The translations under genes were made by a program, and so were the position numbers. 63,204 nt of DNA from Pseudoxanthobacter soli DSM 19599 (GTDB lineage: Bacteria > Pseudomonadota > Alphaproteobacteria > Rhizobiales > Segnochrobactraceae), in contig CAMDHY010000011.1 in NCBI GenBank assembly GCA_945898215.1, positions 1-63,204 on the forward strand, given 5' to 3'. How positions within the stretch are numbered: the first letter of the stretch is position 1; the number at the start of each line of letters is the position of its first letter. This document shows, in pieces, positions 1-7,975 of the stretch. Under the pieces are notes generated by a model that was not told where the DNA came from, made no database searches, and saw nothing but the letters and a program-made list of their open reading frames with translations.

Positions 1-2
1 CG

Positions 3-167
3 GCGGCAAAGGCGGTCGGCACCGGCCGGCCGCCGCGCTTCGGCGTCTTCGCGCACAACACCCACATCCTCAAGGGTGCCAGTCCCGGCACCCTCGTCCT
101 TTTCCGGCACCGCCGCCTGGCATCGCCGGTCACCCCACGCACCCACAAGAAGGAGAAGGCCGCGTGA
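3..167 (+). CDS. C-terminal end of an unidentified protein (5' truncated by the window)
   Basis: An open frame runs in from the left edge and stops at TGA 165-167, overlapping the GTG start of the next gene by 3 bases (the GTGA arrangement typical of coupled genes). About 54 residues are visible, with a plausible folded part (RFGVFAHNTHILKG) and a basic tail ending KKEKAA. I do not recognise the family. It belongs to the same transcription unit as the following GST and dehydrogenase, so it could be another pyridine catabolism enzyme; that is only inference from position. Confidence 0.5.
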   Translation, partial: AAKAVGTGRPPRFGVFAHNTHILKGASPGTLVLFRHRRLASPVTPRTHKKEKAA

Positions 168-787
168 TCAAGCTTCTCGGCCGGCAGACGTCCGGCAACG
201 TCCAGAAGGTCCTGTTCTGCCTCGAGGAAATCGGCGTGCCCTACACGCGCGAGGACTACGGCCGGCAGTTCGGCAACACCCAGAGCGCCGAATACAAGGC
301 GCTGAACCCGACGTCGAAGGTGCCGACGCTTGTCGACGGCGACGTCGTCATCTGGGAATCGAACACCATCCTGCGCTACCTCGCCGCCACCAAGGCCGAG
401 GGCCTGACCGGCGCGACGCCGGCCGAGCGCACCGAGGTGGAGCGCTGGATGGACTTCGTCCTCGCCGCCATCAACCCGGGCTACCTCGCCGCCTTCAAGG
501 AAGCGAAGCTGAAGCCGGAAGAGCGCAGCCCCGGCTATGCGGCGGCCGAGAAGGACCTCGCCGACCAGATGGCGCTGGTCGATGCCCACCTCGCCGGCAG
601 GGACTTCCTGGCGCTCGGCAAGCTCACCATCGCCGACATCGCGCTAGCGCCGATCCTGAAGCGCTGCATGGACTTCCCGATCACCCGGGCCCCGAGCGAG
701 AACATCGCCCGCTGGCTGAAGGGCATCGAGGCCCGCCCGGCCTTCCAGACGGCCACCGGCGCGAAGCCGGCCGCGTCCGCGGCCTAA
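164..787 (+). CDS. Glutathione S-transferase family protein
   Basis: A 207-residue cytosolic GST of normal length. The N-terminal thioredoxin-like domain (about 1-80) shows a SGNVQKVLFCLEE active-site helix with a likely catalytic Ser, the cis-Pro stretch KVPTLVDGD and the ESN glutathione-binding turn. The rest is the all-helical C-terminal domain. The GTG start at 164 overlaps the upstream stop. It is followed after 15 bases by the 803 dehydrogenase, with an AGGAG-like RBS. GSTs in catabolic operons often act as isomerases or hydrolases on intermediates. A role in B6-ring catabolism is inferred from its neighbours only. Confidence 0.85.
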   Translation: MIKLLGRQTSGNVQKVLFCLEEIGVPYTREDYGRQFGNTQSAEYKALNPTSKVPTLVDGDVVIWESNTILRYLAATKAEGLTGATPAERTEVERWMDFVLAAINPGYLAAFKEAKLKPEERSPGYAAAEKDLADQMALVDAHLAGRDFLALGKLTIADIALAPILKRCMDFPITRAPSENIARWLKGIEARPAFQTATGAKPAASAA

Positions 788-802
788 GAGGAGCCCAAGA
801 CG

Positions 803-1729
803 ATGCGCACGGTGGCGATCATCGGGCTCGGCACGATGGGCCCGGGCATGGCGGCCCGCCTCGCCCGCGGCGGTCTTGCCGTGCGCGTCCAAGACACGGC
901 GCCGGTGGCGGTGGAGCGGGCGAAGGCCATGCTGCCGCTCGCTCGCGGCGTGCTCGACCGGCTCGGCGTCGCCGTGCCGGACGGCGGCGAGGGCGAGGTG
1001 AGCTTCGCCGACGACCTCGCCACCGCGGTGGCCGGTGCCGACCTCGTCATCGAGAACGTGCCGGAGAACCTCGAGGTGAAGGCGGCGGTCTACCGCGCGC
1101 TCGATCCGCTGGTGCCGGCCGACACCATCGTCGCCTCCGACACTTCGGGCATCCCGATCACCGAGCTGCAGCGCTTCCTGTCGAACCCGGCCCGCCTCGT
1201 CGGCATGCACTGGTCGAACCCGCCGCACATCATCCCGATGATCGAGGTGATCGGCGGCGAGCAGACCGCGCCTGAGACGGTGGAGGCGATCGTCGCCCTG
1301 ATCCGCCGGCTCGGCCTGCTGCCGGTCGTCGTCAAGAAGGACGTGCCGGGCTTCGTCGAGAACCGCGTGCTCTATGCGCTGCTGCGCGAGGCGATCGACC
1401 TCGTCGAGCGCGGCGTCATCGACGCCGAGGGTCTCGACACGGTGGTCTCCTGGGGCATCGGCTACAAGCTCAGCGTCATCGGGCCGATGGCGCTCCTCGA
1501 CATGGCCGGCCTCGACATCTACCGCTCGGTCTCGAGCTTCCTCAACGCCGACCTCGCCGACCGCAAGGACGTCTCGACCCTCGTCACCGACAAGACCGAC
1601 GCCGGCAAGCTCGGCATCAAGTCGGGCGAGGGGCTGTTCTCCTACACGCCCGAGCGGGTGGCCGAGTTGCAGGCCGAGCGGGCGAAGCGGCTCGTGGCGG
1701 TGCGCCGCGCTCTCGAGGGGCGGGAGTAG
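803..1729 (+). CDS. 3-hydroxyacyl-CoA dehydrogenase-family enzyme, probable 5-formyl-3-hydroxy-2-methylpyridine-4-carboxylate 5-dehydrogenase
   Basis: A 308-residue NAD-dependent dehydrogenase. It has the Rossmann motif GLGTMGPGMAARLA at the N terminus, the family core VIENVPENLEVK and ASDTSGIPIT, the catalytic His region GMHWSNPPHIIP, and an all-helical C-terminal domain starting at DVPGFVENRVL. The wording at many sites, as I remember it, closely matches the Mesorhizobium loti enzyme of 4-pyridoxate breakdown, an unusual family member that oxidises an aldehyde on the pyridine ring. Later genes here encode three more B6 catabolic steps, which supports this over a fatty-acid role. The TRAP permease gene starts 2 bases after its stop, so they form one unit. 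Confidence 0.8.
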   Translation: MRTVAIIGLGTMGPGMAARLARGGLAVRVQDTAPVAVERAKAMLPLARGVLDRLGVAVPDGGEGEVSFADDLATAVAGADLVIENVPENLEVKAAVYRALDPLVPADTIVASDTSGIPITELQRFLSNPARLVGMHWSNPPHIIPMIEVIGGEQTAPETVEAIVALIRRLGLLPVVVKKDVPGFVENRVLYALLREAIDLVERGVIDAEGLDTVVSWGIGYKLSVIGPMALLDMAGLDIYRSVSSFLNADLADRKDVSTLVTDKTDAGKLGIKSGEGLFSYTPERVAELQAERAKRLVAVRRALEGRE

Positions 1730-1731
1730 GC

Positions 1732-2259
1732 ATGAACGCGCCCGTCGCCGAATGGCAGCCGGTCAAGGTGGCGGCTCCGCTCGCGGCGCTCCGGGCGCTC
1801 GCCGGGCTCGTGCTGGTGGCGATGGTGGCGGTCAACGTGGCCAACGCCGTCGCCCGCTACAGCGGCGCCTACGTGCTGGTGGGCGCGGACGAGCTCCTCG
1901 TGTTCTCGATGGTCTGGATGGTCATGGTCGGTGCGGTGGTGGCGGTGGCCGAGCGCAGCCACCTCAACCTCGATCTCCTGCCGCTGCGCCTGAAGGGGCG
2001 CGCCCGCGCCGCGCTCCTCGTCTTCCAGGAACTGGTGATGGCGGCCGCCTGCGGCTACGCCGCCTTTCAGTCGCTGATGTTCACCCTGAAGATCGGCCGG
2101 CTCGGGCAGACGTCGATGGGTCTCGGCGTGCCAATGGCGCTCCCGCACGCGGCGCTTCTGTTCGGCTTTGCCGGTATGGCGATCGTGGCGCTGATCCTCG
2201 CCTTCCGTGACGCCGCGAGCCTGGTCGCCGCCCCGGCATCGGCGGAGGCGCGTCGGTGA
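1732..2259 (+). CDS. TRAP transporter small permease (DctQ-like)
   Basis: A 175-residue inner-membrane protein with four hydrophobic segments and the DctQ-type segment around NVANAVARYSGAYVLVGADELLVF. It is the small membrane subunit of a tripartite ATP-independent periplasmic (TRAP) carrier. It begins 2 bases after the dehydrogenase gene and its stop overlaps the GTG start of the large subunit (GTGA), so all are translated together. The substrate is unknown; TRAP systems usually take carboxylates. Given its neighbours, a pyridine carboxylate or a ring-cleavage product is a reasonable guess. Confidence 0.88.
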   Translation: MNAPVAEWQPVKVAAPLAALRALAGLVLVAMVAVNVANAVARYSGAYVLVGADELLVFSMVWMVMVGAVVAVAERSHLNLDLLPLRLKGRARAALLVFQELVMAAACGYAAFQSLMFTLKIGRLGQTSMGLGVPMALPHAALLFGFAGMAIVALILAFRDAASLVAAPASAEARR

Positions 2260-3536
2260 CCTGGACGCTCGTCGCCCTTCCGGTCCTACTTTTGGCGCTC
2301 GGCACGCCCGTCTTCGTCGTCTTCCTCGCCGGCGCGGCGGTGACGATCGCCTTCGTGCTGCCGACGCCGCCGATCGCGCTGCACCAGGTGATGTTCGGCG
2401 GGCTCGACGCCTACGCCCTCCTCGCGGTGCCCTTCTTCATCTTCGCCGGCGAACTGATGGGGGCCGGGGGCATCGCCGACCGGCTGGTCGCCTGGGTGCT
2501 GGCGCTGATCGGCCGGCTGCCCGGCAGCCTCGGCGTCGCCACCGTCGGCGCCTGCACGGCGGTCGGCGCGATCTCGGGCTCGAGTGCTGCGGCTGTCGCC
2601 GCCGTCGGCAAGGTGCTGCACCCGAAGCTCATCCGCGACGGCTACCCGCCGGCGACGGCCGTCGGCCTGATCGCCTCGTCCGGCTCGATCGACATCGTCA
2701 TCCCGCCGTCGATCGCGATGATCCTCTACGGCGCCGCCGCGGAGCAGTCGATCCCGAAGCTGTTCGTCGCCGGCGTGCTGCCCGGCCTGCTGATCGCGCT
2801 GATGATGGCGCTCTACGTCGTCGGCTGGGCGAGCCGGCACAACGTCGCGCCGACCGCCGCCTTCCGCTGGGGCGTCTTCCTGGCCGCGAGCCGCGAGGCG
2901 GTGTGGGCGCTGCTGATGCCGGTCTTCATCTTCGCCGGCATCTATCTCGGCTGGTTCTCGCCGACGGAAGCCGGTGGTTTCGCCTGCCTCTACGCGATGG
3001 TGGTGGCGGTGATCGTCTACCGGACGATGAGCTGGCGCGACGTGCTCGCGGCCGCGACGCGCTCGGCGATGCTGACGGCGCAGATCCTCGTCATCGTGGC
3101 GACCGCCGGGGTGTTCTCCTGGCTCCTGACGGTCCAGGGCATCCCGCAGGCGCTGACGGCCTGGATCGCCGCGCTCGAGCTGTCGCCGGTCGGCTTCCTG
3201 CTCGCCATCAACATCGTGCTCCTGATCGTCGGCTGCTTCCTCGATCCGACCTCGGCGATCCTGGTGCTGACGCCGCTGCTGCTGCCGGTGGTGACACATC
3301 TCGGCATCGACCCGATCCACTTCGGCATCGTCATGACGGTGAACCTCGCGATCGGCATGTTCACGCCGCCGTTCGGACTGAACATCTTCGTCGCCCAGTC
3401 CGTCCTGCGCGTGCCGCTGGAGACGATCTACCGGGGCGTGCTGCCGTTCGTCGGCGTGCAGGTGGCGGCGCTCCTGGTGATCACCTATTGGCCGGCGCTT
3501 TCGCTGGTCCTGGTCCGTACGATGAGTGGAGGGTAG
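2256..3536 (+). CDS. TRAP transporter large permease (DctM-like)
   Basis: A 426-residue polytopic inner-membrane protein of the DctM family, about 12 hydrophobic segments, full length. Family landmarks are AVPFFIFAGELMGAGG, the GAISGSSAAAVAAVG helix-loop, SSGSIDIVIPPSIAMILYG and FTPPFGLNIFVAQ near the C terminus. This is the ion-coupled transport subunit. The GTG start lies inside the small-permease stop region (4-base overlap), and the binding-protein gene follows after 3 bases, so the whole carrier is one operon downstream of the dehydrogenase. Confidence 0.9.
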   Translation: MTWTLVALPVLLLALGTPVFVVFLAGAAVTIAFVLPTPPIALHQVMFGGLDAYALLAVPFFIFAGELMGAGGIADRLVAWVLALIGRLPGSLGVATVGACTAVGAISGSSAAAVAAVGKVLHPKLIRDGYPPATAVGLIASSGSIDIVIPPSIAMILYGAAAEQSIPKLFVAGVLPGLLIALMMALYVVGWASRHNVAPTAAFRWGVFLAASREAVWALLMPVFIFAGIYLGWFSPTEAGGFACLYAMVVAVIVYRTMSWRDVLAAATRSAMLTAQILVIVATAGVFSWLLTVQGIPQALTAWIAALELSPVGFLLAINIVLLIVGCFLDPTSAILVLTPLLLPVVTHLGIDPIHFGIVMTVNLAIGMFTPPFGLNIFVAQSVLRVPLETIYRGVLPFVGVQVAALLVITYWPALSLVLVRTMSGG

Positions 3537-3539
3537 CCG

Positions 3540-4550
3540 ATGCGGTTCAGCTGGAAGTCTCTCGGAGCGTGTCTCGCGACAGTGGCGGCTTTCCTGCCGG
3601 CCGCCCCGGCTTCGGCCGAGGTGGTGATGAAGCTCGCGAGCGCCACCATCAACGACGTGCAGCACGAGTGGCAGAAGGTGTTTGCCACCGAGCTCGCCAA
3701 GCGCGTCGGCGACGAGGTGAAGGTCGAGATCTATCCGGCGAGCCAGCTCGGCGCGATCCCGCGCATGGCCGAGGGCGTGCAACTCGGCACGATTGAATCC
3801 TTCATCAGCCCGACCTCGTTCCTGTCGCCGGTCGACCCGCGCTTCCAGATCTACGACGTGCCGGGGCTATTCTCCTCGCCGCAGGCGGTCGACGCGGTCA
3901 TTCATGACCCGACCTACCGAGACCACATGGAGACGATGTTCCTCGACCGCGACGTGCGCGTCATCGGGGCGATCTACAACAGCCCGACGGTGGTGCTGAC
4001 CAAGACCCCGGCGCCGGCGCTCGCCGACCTCAAGGGCCAGAAGATCCGCACCTTCGCCTCGCCGCTGCAGATGAAGCCGATGGAAGCGATCGGCGCGATC
4101 CCCGTGCCGCTGGCGCTGTCGGAGGTGATCCCGCAGCTGCAGTCCGGCGGCCTCGACGGCATGCTCGCCGGCATGCCGATCCTCACCGCCTTCAAGTACT
4201 ATGACGTGGCGAAGTCGGTGACGGACCTGAAGTTCGCCGAGATCGTCTCGGTGTCGCTGGTCAACGAGACCTGGTTCCAGGCGCAGACGCCAGAGATCCA
4301 GGCGGCGATCCGCGAGGCGGGCCGCGCCGCCGAGACGGCGGTGTTCCCGTGGGGCGTCGAGAACGTCGCGCGCTCCGAGAAGGTGTGGACTGACAACGGG
4401 GGGGAGATCATCGAGCTGCCGGCCGCCGAGCAGCAGGCGATGATGACGCAGTTTCGCGACATCGGCGCCCGGATTGTCGGAGCCGACCCGGCGGTGAAGG
4501 CCGAGTACGACATCCTCCTGAAGGTGGTCGAGGAGAAGGCCCCGAAGTGA
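3540..4550 (+). CDS. TRAP transporter substrate-binding protein (DctP-like)
   Basis: A 336-residue periplasmic protein with a clear Sec signal peptide (MRFSWKSLGACLATVAAFLP then APASAE as probable cleavage site). The mature part has the DctP fold: SATINDVQHEWQKVFA, VEIYPASQLGAIPRMAEGVQ, and the signature KGQKIRTFASPLQMKPMEAIGAIPVPLALSEVIPQLQSGG, whose conserved Arg normally pairs with a substrate carboxylate. It delivers ligand to the two membrane subunits encoded just upstream and is the last gene of the unit; the next gene is on the other strand. Confidence 0.9.
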   Translation: MRFSWKSLGACLATVAAFLPAAPASAEVVMKLASATINDVQHEWQKVFATELAKRVGDEVKVEIYPASQLGAIPRMAEGVQLGTIESFISPTSFLSPVDPRFQIYDVPGLFSSPQAVDAVIHDPTYRDHMETMFLDRDVRVIGAIYNSPTVVLTKTPAPALADLKGQKIRTFASPLQMKPMEAIGAIPVPLALSEVIPQLQSGGLDGMLAGMPILTAFKYYDVAKSVTDLKFAEIVSVSLVNETWFQAQTPEIQAAIREAGRAAETAVFPWGVENVARSEKVWTDNGGEIIELPAAEQQAMMTQFRDIGARIVGADPAVKAEYDILLKVVEEKAPK

Positions 4551-4635
4551 CGACGGCGCTCACCCTCGCGGGCCGGATTGGGGTCGTGGCCGCATCGTCG
4601 GCCGCGGCAGGGGCGGGCGCATCGCGCGCCGCACT

Positions 4636-5076
4636 TCACCGGCAGGCGAGGCGCTCGCCGTCTGGCGCGCAGGCGAGCGCGATGTCGTCGGCCGCGCCCG
4701 GCTTTCGGGGCAGGGTGATCTCGGACCGTGTCGCCCAGGAGCGGCCGGCGCGGCCGCACCACAGCCGCTCGATCGGCAGGCGGTCCTGCGACGGGTTGAG
4801 GGTGAAGACGGCGCCGTTCGCTGGGTCCCGCCACAGCGGGATCGTCACGGCCTCGCCGGCGGCGACGGTGCCGAGTTCGACGGAGAACCAGTGCGCCACG
4901 GCGGCGCCGCAGGCGATCGGCTCGCTGCCGGTGTTGCGGACGGTGACGCTGAGAGCGTCGAGGCCGGCGCTGCCGCGAGCCGCCGGCTCTGCCGCCCCGG
5001 CCGCCAACGAGCACAGTATTGCCAAAGGTGGAAGGATCAGAAGAAGACGGTGAAGAGACATCGCCAGCCAATTCAT
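4636..5076 (-). CDS. Small secreted protein with four cysteines, function unknown
   Basis: An open frame on the - strand between two + strand transporter operons. It starts with a strong Sec signal (MSLHRLLLILPPLAIL then SLAAGAAEPA). The mature part of about 120 residues carries Cys in IACGAAVAHW, RLWCGRAG, LACAPDGE and the C-terminal ACR, enough for two disulfides. I do not recognise the family. The start is uncertain: ATG at 5076 is used here, ATG at 5061 and TTG at 5121 are alternatives, and none has a convincing RBS. Its 5' end faces the binding-protein gene at 5225, so the roughly 150-bp gap serves two divergent genes. Confidence 0.6.
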   Translation of the reverse strand: MNWLAMSLHRLLLILPPLAILCSLAAGAAEPAARGSAGLDALSVTVRNTGSEPIACGAAVAHWFSVELGTVAAGEAVTIPLWRDPANGAVFTLNPSQDRLPIERLWCGRAGRSWATRSEITLPRKPGAADDIALACAPDGERLACR

Positions 5077-5151
5077 CTTTGAGGATGCGCGTCTTTGCGC
5101 GACCTGACGCATAGTATTCAACCTAGGCGCTTGATCTGCAACAATTATTAT

Positions 5152-5181
5152 TTGACATTATGAAGTCATGACTGGTTAGAT
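5152..5181 (+). promoter_or_regulatory. Candidate sigma-70 promoter for the BMP ABC operon
   Basis: TTGACA at 5152-5157 is followed, after about 18 bases, by the weak -10-like TTAGAT (5176-5181). It lies in an AT-rich patch that stands out in otherwise GC-rich DNA, about 45 bases upstream of the ATG at 5225. The -35 is perfect; the -10 is poor. Confidence 0.4.
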
Positions 5182-5224
5182 GGCGGCCGATGCGGCTTCG
5201 CCATCGCAAACAGGGGAGTGGGAG

Positions 5225-6256
5225 ATGAGGATGACGGGCTTGAAGCTGAGCGTCAGTGCGATCGCGCTGGCGTTGTCGTTCGGCGCGGTGAACGCGGCCG
5301 ACGTGAAGTCGATCGCGGTGCTGACGCCGGAGCAGGGGACGGACTTCGGCTGGAACCAGCAGGGCGTCGATGCCGCCAAGGCGGCCGGCGAGAAGACCGG
5401 CGTCGAGGTGGTCGTCGCCGAGGGTCTCGGCTACGGCGACGTGCGGCCGACGCTGCGCGAGCTCGCCGCCGACGGCGTCGGGCTGATGATCGCCCACGCC
5501 TCGGGCTACAACACGGCCGCCCCCGAGATCGCCGAGGAGACCAAGGTCCCCGTGGCGATCGTCGACACCCCGACCGGCCTGAAGCCCGGCCTCGTCGCCG
5601 ACTACACGCTGTCGGGCCACGAGGGCGCCTACCTCGCCGGCCGTCTCGCCGCCAAGGTGACGCGCACCGGCACCGTCGGCGTCGTCGTCTCCGGTGAGCC
5701 CCCGTCGTGGAACTCGCAGTCGGCCGGCTTCGCCGAGGGCGTCAAGGCGGAGAACCCGAACGTCAAGATCCGCTACGCCGTGATCGGCCCGGCCGCCTAT
5801 GCCGACGCCGCGGGCGGCAAGCGCGTGACGGAGTCGGTCATCGCGGCCGGCGCCGACGTGATCTTCGGCCAGGGCAACGGCTCCTCCTTCGGGATGCTGC
5901 AGGCGGTCGAGACCACCCCGGCCACCGACGGCGGCAAGGTCTGGTTCATCGACGTGATCGGTGACAAGAGCTCGCTCGACAAGGGCAACCTGCTGACCTC
6001 GGTCGTCTGGGACATGACGCCGGTCTACGTCGCCATGATCGAAGACCTGAAGGCCGACACCTTCGGCACCAAGAGCTACGCGATCGGCCTCGCCGACGGC
6101 TCGGTGAAGCTGCTCGAGACGAAGAACCTGCCCGCCGACAAGTGGGCGGAAGTGATGGCGCTGAAGGACGAGATGATCGCCGGCAAGATCACGGTGACGC
6201 CGGAGTTCGACGCCGCCAAGGTGCGCGCCATGATGACGGACGTCGCGGCTCCCTGA
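5225..6256 (+). CDS. BMP-family ABC transporter substrate-binding protein
   Basis: A periplasmic binding protein of the BMP/Med family (the purine-nucleoside binding class), 343 residues from the ATG at 5225. That start is chosen over in-frame ATG 5180 because a strong GGGGAGTGGGAG RBS sits directly before it and the protein then opens with a proper signal peptide (MRMTGLKLSVSAIALALS, cleavage near VNAAD). No lipobox Cys is seen, so it is soluble rather than a lipoprotein. Core features are TPEQGTDFGWNQQG, AHASGYN and GQGNGSSFG. It is first in an operon with an ATPase and two permeases and sits upstream of B6 degradation genes, so a B6 vitamer is a plausible ligand; nucleosides are the default for the family. 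Confidence 0.9.
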   Translation: MRMTGLKLSVSAIALALSFGAVNAADVKSIAVLTPEQGTDFGWNQQGVDAAKAAGEKTGVEVVVAEGLGYGDVRPTLRELAADGVGLMIAHASGYNTAAPEIAEETKVPVAIVDTPTGLKPGLVADYTLSGHEGAYLAGRLAAKVTRTGTVGVVVSGEPPSWNSQSAGFAEGVKAENPNVKIRYAVIGPAAYADAAGGKRVTESVIAAGADVIFGQGNGSSFGMLQAVETTPATDGGKVWFIDVIGDKSSLDKGNLLTSVVWDMTPVYVAMIEDLKADTFGTKSYAIGLADGSVKLLETKNLPADKWAEVMALKDEMIAGKITVTPEFDAAKVRAMMTDVAAP

Positions 6257-6283
6257 TCGGCGCCCGACCTCGCAGTCAAGCGT

Positions 6284-6308
6284 CCCGGCGGGCCTCGTGC
6301 CCGCCGGG
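6284..6308 (+). terminator. Stem-loop between binding-protein and ATPase genes
   Basis: CCCGGCGGGC (6284-6293), loop CTCGT, GCCCGCCGGG (6299-6308): a perfect 10-bp GC stem with no U-run after it. It stands 27 bases after the binding-protein stop and 86 bases before the ATPase start. Such loops often stabilise or partly terminate transcripts so that binding protein is made in excess over membrane parts. Confidence 0.55.
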
Positions 6309-6394
6309 GCTGCGCCTTTGAGCCATCGCCGGCCCGCCGATCCGGGCATGCGGCAGATGCAGATCACGACCCGAGACTGGAAAGACCGCAGACC

Positions 6395-7975
6395 ATGACG
6401 CCTGCCGCCACGGCACGCGCGGCGAGAGCCGCAGCCCCTGCCGTCCCGCTCGTCGAACTCGTCGAGGTGACGAAGCGCTTCCCCGGGGTAGTCGCCAACG
6501 ACCGGGTCGATCTCGCGCTCCGCCCCGGCGAGGTGCATGTGCTGCTCGGCGAAAACGGCGCCGGCAAGTCGACTTTGATCGGCATCCTCTCCGGCCTGCA
6601 GGAGCCCGACGAGGGCGAGATCCGCGTCGACGGGCGGCCGCAGCGCATCACCTCGCCGCGCCATGCGCTGGCGCTCGGCATCGGCACGGTATTCCAGCAC
6701 GTCATGCTGGTGCCCACCCTGACGGTGGCCGAGAACCTCATCCTCGGCGCGCCCTGGTGGCGGCGCCCGGACAAGGCGGGCCTCGCCGCCAAGGTCGCCG
6801 CGATCACTGACAGCTTCGGCCTCGCCGTCGACCTCGAGGCCGTCACCGGCGAGCTGTCGCTCGGCGAGCAGCAGCAGGTCGAGATCGTCCGCGCGCTCTT
6901 GCGCGACAGCCGCGTGCTGATCCTCGACGAGGCCACCTCGATGCTGACGCCGAAGGGCATCGACGAGCTCGGCGCGTTGATGCGCCGCCTGGTCGCCCGC
7001 GGCCTCGCCGTCATCTTCATCACCCACAAGCTCGGCGAGGCCTTCCGTTTCGGCGACCGCATCTCGGTGCTCCGCCTCGGCCGCAAGGTCGGCGAGATTC
7101 CGCCTGAGCGCCTCAACGCTCTCGACGAGGCTGCGGCGACCGAGGAGATCGTCCGGCTGATGTTCGGCGCCGGCGCCGGCGACCCGGACGCCGAGCCGCA
7201 CGTCGCCCGTACGCTCGCCCCGGCCGCGCCGCTGCTGTCTGTGCGCAACCTCACCGTTTCCGGCGGGGCCGGCATCGTCGGCGTCGAGGACGTCTCCTTC
7301 GACATCGCGCCGGGCGAGATCCTCGGCATCGCCGGCATCGACGGCAACGGCCAGAAGCAGCTCGCCGAGGCGATCGCCGGCCAGCGGGTCGCCAGCGCCG
7401 GCAGCGTGCTGGTCGACGGCAAGCCGGTCGACCACTTCGACGTCGGCGCCCGCACCCGGGCCGGCCTGCGCTACCTCACCGACGACCGCCTGTCCGAGGG
7501 CACCGTCGGCACCTTCCCGATCTCCCTCAACCTGCTCCTGAAGCGCATTGGTGCTGCGCCCTACTGGTCGGGTGGCCTCGAGCGACCGGGCGAGATCGCC
7601 ACCCACGCGGAAGAGCTCGTGAAGCGCTACGACGTGCGCACGCCGAGCATCGAGACGCCGATCGGCAAGCTGTCGGGCGGCAACATCCAGAAGGTGCTGC
7701 TCGCCCGCGAGCTCGCCGACGGCGCCCGCGTCGTCGTCTTCAACAAGCCGACCTATGGCCTCGACGTGCAGAACATCCGCGCCTCGCGCCGGCGCATCCG
7801 CGACATCGCCGGCCAGGGGATCGCCGTGCTGCTGATCTCGACCGAGCTGGACGAGCTGATCGAACTCAGCGATCGCATCGCGGTGATGGCGCGCGGCCGC
7901 CTCGCCGGCATCGTCGGCAACGACGAGGGGGCGCGCCTGCGCGTGGGAGAACTGATGATCGGAGCGGTGTCGTGA
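6395..7975 (+). CDS. ABC transporter ATPase with two nucleotide-binding domains (YufO/RbsA type)
   Basis: A 526-residue cytoplasmic protein with two tandem ABC domains, as in BMP-linked nucleoside importers. Domain 1 has Walker A GENGAGKST (about 52-60), signature LSLGEQQQVE and Walker B VLILDEATSML. Domain 2 has a degenerate Walker A (GIDGNGQKQL) but an intact signature LSGGNIQKVLLARELA, the usual asymmetry of this class. The gene overlaps the next permease start by 4 bases and follows the binding protein, so it powers that importer. Confidence 0.92.
   Translation: MTPAATARAARAAAPAVPLVELVEVTKRFPGVVANDRVDLALRPGEVHVLLGENGAGKSTLIGILSGLQEPDEGEIRVDGRPQRITSPRHALALGIGTVFQHVMLVPTLTVAENLILGAPWWRRPDKAGLAAKVAAITDSFGLAVDLEAVTGELSLGEQQQVEIVRALLRDSRVLILDEATSMLTPKGIDELGALMRRLVARGLAVIFITHKLGEAFRFGDRISVLRLGRKVGEIPPERLNALDEAAATEEIVRLMFGAGAGDPDAEPHVARTLAPAAPLLSVRNLTVSGGAGIVGVEDVSFDIAPGEILGIAGIDGNGQKQLAEAIAGQRVASAGSVLVDGKPVDHFDVGARTRAGLRYLTDDRLSEGTVGTFPISLNLLLKRIGAAPYWSGGLERPGEIATHAEELVKRYDVRTPSIETPIGKLSGGNIQKVLLARELADGARVVVFNKPTYGLDVQNIRASRRRIRDIAGQGIAVLLISTELDELIELSDRIAVMARGRLAGIVGNDEGARLRVGELMIGAVS

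Noticed and set aside
803-1729. Fatty-acid 3-hydroxyacyl-CoA dehydrogenase
   Set aside because: No thiolase, hydratase or acyl-CoA genes nearby; better match in memory to the pyridine aldehyde dehydrogenase.
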